From Candidatus Poseidoniaceae archaeon (GTDB taxonomy: Archaea > Thermoplasmatota > Poseidoniia > Poseidoniales > Poseidoniaceae): DNA of 8,009 bases. Positions 1 to 5,687 of this stretch are shown piece by piece. The position numbers and the translations under genes are program-made. Within the stretch, counting starts at the first letter, position 1. Every line of letters starts with the position of its first letter. The notes under the pieces are model-generated. The model was not told the DNA's origin and ran no database searches. It saw nothing but the letters and a program-made list of their open reading frames with translations. The stretch covers positions 1 to 8,009 of the forward strand of contig DUKP01000088.1 in NCBI GenBank assembly GCA_013329295.1. Direction: 5' to 3'.

Positions 1-492
1 AATGATGCTGCAAAATTATGGCGTAATTTGATTTCTGCTGGAGCAACTCCTGTTGGTCTTGGTGCTAGGGATACTTTACGTCTTGAGAAAGGATATTTGT
101 TAAGTGGAGTAGATTTTTGTTGGCCACAGCTTCCAGATTCAAGTGACTTTCTTGCTCGAGACTCTTGGGAGACTAATGTACCATTTGGCTTAGATTTGGA
201 ACATGACTTCATTGGCAAAACTAGAGTTATTTCGCACTTGGATACCGATGCAAGATGGTGGGGAGTGAAATATACCGAAAAAGGCCCATTACCGAGGCCT
301 GGTAAAGAAGTTTCAGATGTTGATGGTAATATTATCGGTAGATTATCTTCTGGCGCTCCATCTCCAAGTTTAGGAAATCTTGGCATTGGCATAGGATATA
401 TTTCTGGAGTAATAGAAGGCGATGAGGTATTGGTTGTTGCAAGCCCTAGAAAATCTGTAAAAGCAATAATTGTAAGGCCGCCATTTGTCTAA
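1..492 (+). CDS. gcvT: Glycine cleavage system T protein (aminomethyltransferase), C-terminal part
   Basis: Partial gene: the frame is open from base 1 to the TAA at 490-492, giving the last 163 residues, so the start lies upstream. The T protein moves the aminomethyl group held on lipoyl-H-protein onto tetrahydrofolate (or an archaeal folate analogue), releasing ammonia. Visible signatures are GLGARDTLRLE at about 58-90, the DFIGK motif at about 205-219 that opens the second domain, and the C-terminal barrel pattern IIGRLSSGAPSPSLGN (about 331-378), all typical of GcvT. The N-terminal domain with the catalytic Asp is outside the window. One oddity is that the usual LYG(H/N)E after the LRLE motif reads LLSGVDF, followed by an insert of roughly ten residues before DFIGK. 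Other GcvT-fold enzymes (sarcosine or dimethylglycine oxidases, DmdA, YgfZ) are possible from the fold alone, but gcvPA and gcvPB directly downstream make GcvT much more likely. Confidence 0.9.
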   Translation, partial: NDAAKLWRNLISAGATPVGLGARDTLRLEKGYLLSGVDFCWPQLPDSSDFLARDSWETNVPFGLDLEHDFIGKTRVISHLDTDARWWGVKYTEKGPLPRPGKEVSDVDGNIIGRLSSGAPSPSLGNLGIGIGYISGVIEGDEVLVVASPRKSVKAIIVRPPFV

Positions 493-581
493 TTTTGAGC
501 AAGTAAATTGTTCAAGTAAAAACATGAATATTATGGGCGTTACGCGCACGGGTTTAAATTAGCCGTAAGAGGAGAGTAAGC
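493..581 (+). other. Intergenic gap gcvT-gcvPA with short direct repeat and AT-rich box
   Basis: This 89-nt spacer holds a direct repeat CAAGTAAA at 500-507 and 513-520 (13-nt period). A short GC-rich patch follows at about 535-552, then a TATA-like TTTAAATTA at 553-561. The TATA-like box lies only about 25 nt before the gcvPA ATG, so it would start a nearly leaderless transcript, which conflicts with the good Shine-Dalgarno site at 571-574. I therefore regard promoter activity here as possible but unproven. Read-through from gcvT is equally plausible. Confidence 0.3.
568..576 (+). promoter_or_regulatory. Ribosome binding site of gcvPA
   Basis: AAGAGGAGA, with the GGAG core at 571-574, lies 7 nt upstream of the ATG at 582. 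It fixes the start of gcvPA and implies a leadered transcript. Confidence 0.7.
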
Positions 582-1958
582 ATGGTCGACCAACTGCCCA
601 ATAGAGGACTAGAATTAGAGATGCTGCAGGAGATGGGTTTTTCATCGATTGATGATTTATTTAGCGACCTTCCCGAACATGTAAGAATGAATGAACCCCT
701 ACCACTTCCACCACCACAATCCGAGGAGGAAATTATTGCCGATGCTAAGAGATTGCTTGGTGCAAATCGTGCAATGGGCGATGTTGTTTCATTCATTGGT
801 GCTGGAATATATCGAAATTATGTTCCTTCTTCAGTATTTCAACTCGTGACTAGAGGTGAATTCCTCACCTCATATACGCCTTATCAACCTGAGGTGAGTC
901 AAGGTATGCTTCAAGCAATGTGGGAATTTCAAACTTTGATTTCTGAACTTGTAGGGCTACCAATTGCAAATTTATCACTCTATGATGGATCTACTGCTGC
1001 AGCAGAAGCATTGACTTGTGCTGTCCGAGTTCACAACCGTAAAGCGACACAAAAAGATACGGTATATGTTTCTGAATTAGTGCCGCCAGACCGTATGTCT
1101 GTAATGTACAATTACTGTCAAGGGGCTGGAATTACTCTTAAAATTTTGAAGCACAATGCTGATGGAACTTTGGATTTGGCAGCGGTTCAAGGTGCTGAAG
1201 GTTCATGTGGAGTCTATGTTGAACAGCCAAACCCACTTGGGATTCTAGATGGTGGTTTGACACAAATCAAAGAAATAATTGGTCAAAATACTGCACTTGT
1301 AGTTGGTATACAACCAGTTTCACTTGGTCTTGTTGAAGCTCCAGGAAATTATGGGGCAGACATAGTTGTTGGTGAAGGACAACCATTGGGTAGCCCTCCT
1401 ACTGGAGGTGGACCTATCTATGGAATTTTTGCGTGTAGTACTCCCTATCTTAGATTAATGCCGGGTAGAATTGTTGGAAGGAGTATCGACGTTGATGGTA
1501 AAGAAGCATATTGTCTGACATTATCAACTCGAGAACAACACATTAGAAGACATAGAGCAACATCTAATATTTGCACTAATGAAACTTTAATCGCGCTCAT
1601 GGGTGCAATGCATATGTCACTTCTTGGTCCTGAAGGTCTAGAACACTTAGCGACAAGAAACATGGCTGCATGTGTTATTGCTAAGCAAAAGTTGTCCGAA
1701 ATTTCTGGCATTTCATTACCTCATATTGCTTCGTCACACTTCAATGAATTTGTTGTAGAGTTGCCTAAGAGTGCGGCAGATTGTTTGAACTATCTTGATA
1801 GTGTTGGGATAATTGGTGGTTTTGATCTTTCAAGATGGTATCCAAATCATAGTAATTGGCTATTGGTATCAGTAACAGACCAAACCAAAGCGGCAGAAAT
1901 CGAATTGCTTGCTGCTCACATAGCGGTATGGTCAACACTTAAGGAGGCGGTAATGTGA
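582..1958 (+). CDS. gcvPA: Glycine dehydrogenase (decarboxylating) subunit 1
   Basis: This 458-residue protein is the N-terminal-half subunit of the split P-protein, which with GcvPB decarboxylates glycine in a PLP-dependent reaction and loads the aminomethyl group onto lipoyl-H-protein. The length fits the family (about 440-460). Characteristic stretches are FIGAGIYRNYVP (residues 71-82), YTPYQPEVSQG (98-108), LYDGSTAAAEA (133-143), MPGRIVGRSIDVDGKE (293-308) and REQHIRRHRATSNICTNE (317-334), all matching known GcvPA sequences. This subunit carries no PLP lysine; that is in GcvPB. The ATG start has a Shine-Dalgarno site 7 nt upstream, and the family-typical N-terminal region begins soon after it. 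The stop overlaps the GTG start of gcvPB by 4 nt, which indicates translational coupling of two subunits needed in equal amounts. Confidence 0.97.
   Translation: MVDQLPNRGLELEMLQEMGFSSIDDLFSDLPEHVRMNEPLPLPPPQSEEEIIADAKRLLGANRAMGDVVSFIGAGIYRNYVPSSVFQLVTRGEFLTSYTPYQPEVSQGMLQAMWEFQTLISELVGLPIANLSLYDGSTAAAEALTCAVRVHNRKATQKDTVYVSELVPPDRMSVMYNYCQGAGITLKILKHNADGTLDLAAVQGAEGSCGVYVEQPNPLGILDGGLTQIKEIIGQNTALVVGIQPVSLGLVEAPGNYGADIVVGEGQPLGSPPTGGGPIYGIFACSTPYLRLMPGRIVGRSIDVDGKEAYCLTLSTREQHIRRHRATSNICTNETLIALMGAMHMSLLGPEGLEHLATRNMAACVIAKQKLSEISGISLPHIASSHFNEFVVELPKSAADCLNYLDSVGIIGGFDLSRWYPNHSNWLLVSVTDQTKAAEIELLAAHIAVWSTLKEAVM
1941..1947 (+). promoter_or_regulatory. Ribosome binding site of gcvPB, inside gcvPA
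   Basis: AAGGAGG, a perfect anti-Shine-Dalgarno match, lies within the last codons of gcvPA, 7 nt before the GTG at 1955. It decides the non-ATG start of gcvPB. Confidence 0.85.
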
Positions 1959-3454
1959 GCCGTTTGTTTGATTTTGCTGGCGGCACAGGGATGGGTTATT
2001 CTCAGCCAGAACCATTACTTCCTAAGACAAGTATTGCTTTGCCACCCTCGCTTTCAAGAAAAGAATTACCAAGATGGCCACGATTATCTGAACCAGAAAT
2101 GGTTAGGCACTACACTTGGCTTTCAAGGAGAAATTTTGGTATTGATACGGGATTCTATCCACTTGGTTCGTGTACTATGAAACACAATCCTAGAGTGAAT
2201 GAAGTAATAGCTCAGTTGCCTGGTATTGCCGATATACACCCACACCAACCAGAACATCACCTACAAGGTCTGTTATCGATTTTCCATGAGATGCAACATA
2301 TGCTTGCTGTTTGCTCCGGTATGGATGCGGTTACCCTTCAGCCAGTTGCTGGCGCTCAAGGGGAATTTACTGCAGTACGTTGTGTTCAAGAATACTTCCG
2401 TAGTAGAGGAGAGACACAGAGAACCAAGGTGATTGTTCCAGATTCAGCTCATGGTACTAATCCTGCAAGTGCGGCAATGGCAGGATACGATATTATTGAA
2501 ATTCCGAGTTTAGCAAATGGCCGTATTGATCTGGATGCTTTGAAAGCAGTAATTGATGATACTGTTGCACTGATGATGATTACCAATCCGAACACTCTTG
2601 GATTATTTGAAACCGATATTCCAGAGGCTGCTGAAATAGTTCATGCTGCTGGTGGACAAATGTACTATGATGGTGCTAACTTTAATGCAATCTTAGGTCG
2701 TACATCACCCGGTTTGATGGGCTTTGATGCAGTTCATTTTAATCTGCATAAGACCTTCAGTCAACCTCATGGAGGTGGTGGTCCAGGTTCAGGTCCTATA
2801 GGAGTAAAGTCTCATTTGGCTGAGTTCTTACCAAGTCCGATTGTTAAGAAACGCCCGATTTCATCAGGGGAAGAGCAATTTGCAGTAGATGATATGTGGT
2901 ATTCATGGTATGTTCCTCGTAACACAATAGGTAAGGTACAACAATGGCACGGTAATGCAGGCGCAGTAGTTAGATGCTGGGCATATTACCGAAGGTATGG
3001 ATACGGCTTGAAAGATATGTCCGAACATGCTGTTCTCAATGCTAATTATTTGCGCCATGCATTACACAGGGAAGCAGAATTAGCTGGTGTATCTCACATG
3101 TTTGTTGACGGAGCAGATGCCAAGGTAGCAAAGCACGAATTCACACTATCGCTACAACCGGCTAAGGAATCGGTTGGTGTCTCTGCAATGGATGTTGCAA
3201 AGGGATTACTTGACATGGGTTACATGGCACCAACCGTCTACTTCCCATTAGTTGTTCCTGAGTGCATGATGTTTGAACCAACTGAAACTGAAAGTCGAGA
3301 TACATTAGACAAGTTTGCCAAAGACTTTGTTAAAGTTTTACAAATCGATGCTGAGACTTTACACGAAGCACCAATTACTACACCAGTTCGTAGAGTAGAT
3401 GAAGTATATGCTGCACGAAATTTGTGCTTGAAACATCCGTTTGATGAAGAGTAG
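1955..3454 (+). CDS. gcvPB: Glycine dehydrogenase (decarboxylating) subunit 2, PLP-bearing
   Basis: This 499-residue protein is the C-terminal-half subunit of the split P-protein, carrying the PLP cofactor. It works with GcvPA as the decarboxylase of the glycine cleavage system. Visible signatures are FYPLGSCTMKHNPR (68-81), LQPVAGAQGE (128-137), PDSAHGTNPASA (162-173), MITNPNTLGLFE (208-219) and the PLP Schiff-base segment NLHKTFSQPHGGGGPGSG (263-280). Lys266 is the expected PLP lysine. The start is GTG at 1955, chosen because a strong AAGGAGG lies 7 nt upstream and the first family-like residues follow at once (RLFDFAGG). Length and motifs are complete, with no sign of damage. The overlap with gcvPA means the two subunits are translated from one message. 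The H-protein gene usually found near these genes is not between gcvT and gcvPA, nor after gcvPB. Confidence 0.97.
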   Translation: MSRLFDFAGGTGMGYSQPEPLLPKTSIALPPSLSRKELPRWPRLSEPEMVRHYTWLSRRNFGIDTGFYPLGSCTMKHNPRVNEVIAQLPGIADIHPHQPEHHLQGLLSIFHEMQHMLAVCSGMDAVTLQPVAGAQGEFTAVRCVQEYFRSRGETQRTKVIVPDSAHGTNPASAAMAGYDIIEIPSLANGRIDLDALKAVIDDTVALMMITNPNTLGLFETDIPEAAEIVHAAGGQMYYDGANFNAILGRTSPGLMGFDAVHFNLHKTFSQPHGGGGPGSGPIGVKSHLAEFLPSPIVKKRPISSGEEQFAVDDMWYSWYVPRNTIGKVQQWHGNAGAVVRCWAYYRRYGYGLKDMSEHAVLNANYLRHALHREAELAGVSHMFVDGADAKVAKHEFTLSLQPAKESVGVSAMDVAKGLLDMGYMAPTVYFPLVVPECMMFEPTETESRDTLDKFAKDFVKVLQIDAETLHEAPITTPVRRVDEVYAARNLCLKHPFDEE

Positions 3455-3462
3455 TGATTTTT

Positions 3463-4128
3463 ATGACTAGGGCGCGTGACAAGAGCCCAGATCATTTTGG
3501 ATGGGAGAAAATCGAATTAAAACCAAATCCCGGTTCAGTGCTTTTACCACTATCTTGGGGTTTGCTACCATTGGTATTAACCGTAATTGTTTATTTTACT
3601 GAAACAGGATTGCAATTTATCAATTTCCTCGGTGCGGGTGCAGTAATTTTGATGTTAGTTGGTGGTATTGGTGCTGTCAGCGCTCGCCAAGGAATTTTTA
3701 ATTCACAAAAAGTAGGGCTTGGCTTTTTCTTTAGTTGCCTCTCTCTCTTTTCATGGCTGATGGTTGCTAACAACAACTTTCAAGTTGAGTGGGGGATAAT
3801 TTCTTCATACCTTGCTTTTGCAATGATTTATCGTTCTCTTGATTTTATTTTCAAGGATTCAAATTTAATCTTCCAATTAAGTTGGGATGCAAAGTCTCGA
3901 TTACCACTTGATGCTATGACGGGATGGGATGTTAGAAGCCGTAAATTCGCTCAAAATACTATGGCACTGAAGCGATATGACAAGGATAGTTTTGCTCAAA
4001 TTTATGGCACAAGAACAAAGCAAGGATTGGCAATTCGCCTTGACATATTTGGAATTCCAATGGGTGAACGCTTTGATTTTAGACAATTAGGTTTGGATTT
4101 GGAACAATTTGTCTATGAAGAGGAATAG
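3463..4128 (+). CDS. Unrecognised four-helix membrane protein
   Basis: I do not recognise this protein. From the ATG at 3463 it has 221 residues. About 24 polar N-terminal residues come first, then four hydrophobic segments at roughly 25-45, 51-73, 84-103 and 109-130, then a polar C-terminal domain of about 90 residues. That domain ends in an acidic tail (LGLDLEQFVYEEE) and contains the stretches LDAMTGWDVRSRKF (149-162) and DIFGIPMGERFDF (194-206). There are no signal peptide, cysteine pairs or known catalytic motifs that I can see. The gene starts 8 nt after the gcvPB stop. An in-frame GTG at 3454, overlapping the gcvPB stop by one base and adding three residues, is an alternative start; neither has a strong Shine-Dalgarno site. 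Tight packing between gcvPB and purE suggests co-transcription with these metabolic genes, but nothing seen in the sequence shows a functional link. Confidence 0.85.
   Translation: MTRARDKSPDHFGWEKIELKPNPGSVLLPLSWGLLPLVLTVIVYFTETGLQFINFLGAGAVILMLVGGIGAVSARQGIFNSQKVGLGFFFSCLSLFSWLMVANNNFQVEWGIISSYLAFAMIYRSLDFIFKDSNLIFQLSWDAKSRLPLDAMTGWDVRSRKFAQNTMALKRYDKDSFAQIYGTRTKQGLAIRLDIFGIPMGERFDFRQLGLDLEQFVYEEE
4117..4124 (+). promoter_or_regulatory. Candidate ribosome binding site for the upstream TTG start of purE
   Basis: GAAGAGGA near the end of the membrane-protein gene lies 9 nt upstream of an in-frame TTG at 4134. No comparable site precedes the ATG at 4164. The ribosome-site evidence therefore favours TTG, while the family's usual N-terminus favours ATG. 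Confidence 0.4.
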
Positions 4129-4163
4129 TCATCTTGAATAACCGACTGTTATGGCAGTACTTC

Positions 4164-4643
4164 ATGGAAGTAACTATACTGTTGGGGTCATCCTCAGATA
4201 TGCCCGTTGCCGAAAAGTGCACTAAGATTTTGAAACAATTCGATGTAACCTATCAATTGCGTGTTGCAAGTGCCCATCGTTCACCTAAATTCGTTGAGCA
4301 AATCATCCATGATGCAGAAGAAGATGGATGTTTGGTTTTCATCGCTATGGCTGGTTTAGCAGCTGCTTTACCAGGTGCAGTAGCAGCACTGACTACCAAA
4401 CCGGTAATCGGTGTACCATGTGGTGGTAGAGTGCCATTTGATTCATTACTATCTATTGTTCAATTACCACCAGGTGTTCCTGCAGCAACTGTTGGTGTTG
4501 ACCGTGGAGATAATGCTGGTTATTTGGCAGTTCAAATGCTTGCATTACAGAGTGAAAAGCATGCAGCAGCATTAAAGCAAAACAAACTCGATCAAATTGA
4601 GAGAGTTAAGTCCCAAGACCGTGAGGTTAACGGGGGCGCTTGA
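4164..4643 (+). CDS. purE: PurE, N5-CAIR mutase / AIR carboxylase family
   Basis: PurE makes carboxyaminoimidazole ribonucleotide (CAIR) in de novo purine synthesis, either by rearranging N5-CAIR (class I) or by carboxylating AIR directly (class II). From the ATG at 4164 it has 159 residues, near the family norm. Visible motifs are GSSSD (residues 8-12) and SAHRSP (36-41), where His38 is the family's general acid/base. They are followed by AMAGLAAALPG (61-71), KPVIGVP (79-85) and SLLSIVQLPPGVPAATVG (94-111). The overall pattern is class I-like, but the usual GAGGAAHLPG loop has Leu and Ala in place of its second Gly pair member and its His. I chose ATG because MEVTILLGSSSD matches the family's usual start. 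A TTG at 4134 would add ten residues (total 169) and has the better Shine-Dalgarno site, so the true start is open. The stop lies 1 nt before guaA, so the two genes are surely co-expressed. Confidence 0.93.
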   Translation: MEVTILLGSSSDMPVAEKCTKILKQFDVTYQLRVASAHRSPKFVEQIIHDAEEDGCLVFIAMAGLAAALPGAVAALTTKPVIGVPCGGRVPFDSLLSIVQLPPGVPAATVGVDRGDNAGYLAVQMLALQSEKHAAALKQNKLDQIERVKSQDREVNGGA

Positions 4644-4644
4644 A

Positions 4645-5595
4645 ATGTTTGACGTCGATGAATTCGTTCAGGAATCCATCGAGTCATTACAAAACACAAT
4701 TGATGATGTAGCAATTATTGCCTGTTCAGGCGGTGTTGATTCAACCGTTGCCGCAGTTATAGCTAACCAAGCGGTTGGTGATTTACTCCATTGCGTCTAT
4801 GTTGATACAGGTTTTATGCGCAAGGGTGAGACCGAACAAATAGAAGCTTTACTGGCAGACCAAGGAATCAAGAATTTGGTTACAGTAAAGGCAGCAGACC
4901 GCTATTTTGAAGCATTGAAAGGCGTAACTGAGCCAGAACAAAAGCGCAAAGTTATCGGAGAATTATTCATACGAATTTTCGAAGATGAGCAAAAGAAATG
5001 TGGTGCTAAGTATTTGGTTCAAGGTACTATTGCTCCAGATTGGATTGAATCTGGTGGTGGTGTTCGTGACACAATCAAGTCGCATCACAATGTTGGAGGA
5101 CTTCCTGAAGACATGACTTTAGAGGTAGTTGAGCCACTCCGAGAACTCTACAAAGATGAGGTTAGAGAATTAGCCCGTCACTTAGACATTAATGTTGCAG
5201 AACGTCAACCATTCCCTGGTCCTGGATTAGCGGTTAGAACTCTAGGTGAATTAACACCTGAGCGTGTAGCAGTGGTGCGAGAATCGTGTGCAATTGTTGA
5301 AGAAGAATTGGAAGCAGCAGCTGCTGAAGGTTTGATGGAATTACCTTGGCAATATTTCGCTGCTCTACTACCTGTTAGAAGCGTTGGAGTTCATGGTGAT
5401 GTACGTGCTTATGGTGAAACAGTAGTAGTTCGTGCAGTGAAATCAATGGATGGGATGTCAGCAAGGTACTCTGAAATTCCGCATTCAGTACTGCAAAAAA
5501 TAAGCACTCGAATAACCAATACTGTCAAAGGTGCAGTTAATCGTGTAGTATACGATATTACTCACAAACCCCCTGGTACAATTGAGTGGGAATGA
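4645..5595 (+). CDS. guaA: GMP synthase, ATP-pyrophosphatase subunit (archaeal GuaAb)
   Basis: This subunit adenylylates XMP and aminates it with ammonia from a separate glutamine amidotransferase subunit (GuaAa) to give GMP. The protein has 316 residues and lacks any N-terminal class I amidotransferase domain, as is usual for archaeal split GMP synthases of about 310 residues. The PP-loop SGGVDS lies at residues 28-33. Other family signatures are VDTGFMRKGE (53-62), LVQGTIAPDWIES (124-136), IKSHHNVGGLPE (144-155), PLRELYKDEVRELA (164-177), PFPGPGLAVR (189-198) and the C-terminal YDITHKPPGTIEWE (303-316) that ends the XMP-binding and dimerisation domain. An in-frame ATG at 4597 would extend the protein by 16 residues into purE. 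I chose ATG 4645 because it follows the purE stop by 1 nt and begins where the family does. The amidotransferase partner is not in the window. Confidence 0.96.
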   Translation: MFDVDEFVQESIESLQNTIDDVAIIACSGGVDSTVAAVIANQAVGDLLHCVYVDTGFMRKGETEQIEALLADQGIKNLVTVKAADRYFEALKGVTEPEQKRKVIGELFIRIFEDEQKKCGAKYLVQGTIAPDWIESGGGVRDTIKSHHNVGGLPEDMTLEVVEPLRELYKDEVRELARHLDINVAERQPFPGPGLAVRTLGELTPERVAVVRESCAIVEEELEAAAAEGLMELPWQYFAALLPVRSVGVHGDVRAYGETVVVRAVKSMDGMSARYSEIPHSVLQKISTRITNTVKGAVNRVVYDITHKPPGTIEWE

Positions 5596-5629
5596 GTTAA
5601 TTTTACTTTGCAGATGTCAAAATTATCAT

Positions 5630-5652
5630 GCTTTTTGTTAAATCAAAAAAGC
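5630..5652 (+). terminator. Possible terminator-like hairpin after guaA
   Basis: GCTTTTT (5630-5636) pairs with AAAAAGC (5646-5652). Extending it to GCTTTTTG with one bulged A leaves the loop TTAAAT. The T-run in the left arm lies about 37 nt past the guaA stop and could itself serve as an oligo-T termination signal of archaeal type. There is no T-run after the right arm, so it is not a bacterial-type terminator. Confidence 0.3.
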
Positions 5653-5653
5653 A

Positions 5654-5674
5654 ACATATCAAAAAGGGATATGT
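5654..5674 (+). repeat. Perfect 7-bp inverted repeat upstream of the surface-protein gene
   Basis: ACATATC (5654-5660) and GATATGT (5668-5674) are exact reverse complements around a 7-nt AAAAAGG centre. The repeat sits 13 nt before the chosen ATG at 5688. It could be an operator for a dimeric regulator or an mRNA hairpin in the leader. Chance is possible in AT-rich DNA. Confidence 0.35.
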
Positions 5675-5687
5675 GTCATTTCAAATT

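Larger units (their letters stand above)
5596..5687 (+). other. Intergenic gap guaA-surface protein with two hairpins
   Basis: This 92-nt AT-rich spacer separates the metabolic cluster from the secreted-protein gene. It carries T-rich stretches just after the guaA stop (5599-5608 and 5632-5636), which could act as archaeal transcription termination signals. It also has two adjacent inverted repeats, annotated separately. The promoter of the downstream gene must lie here if that gene is a separate unit. AT-rich candidates are TTAAAT at 5638-5643 and the segment around 5654-5660, but neither is a convincing TATA box. Confidence 0.4.

Noticed and set aside
1..492. GcvT-fold alternative such as DmdA or a sarcosine/dimethylglycine oxidase domain
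   Set aside because: The missing LYG(H/N)E motif raised this, but the GLGARDTLRLE and SGAPSPSLG motifs and the gcvPA-gcvPB genes directly downstream favour the T protein.
553..561. TTTAAATTA as the gcvPA promoter TATA box
   Set aside because: It lies about 25 nt from the ATG and would give a leaderless mRNA that excludes the good Shine-Dalgarno site at 571-574. Kept only as a weak possibility.
554..796. Reverse-strand open frame at the start of gcvPA
   Set aside because: It lies opposite well-conserved GcvPA coding sequence and has no recognisable protein features.
4597..4644. Upstream in-frame ATG extending GuaAb by 16 residues into purE
   Set aside because: The extension overlaps conserved-frame purE, is not family-like, and the ATG at 4645 starts where archaeal GuaAb proteins normally do.
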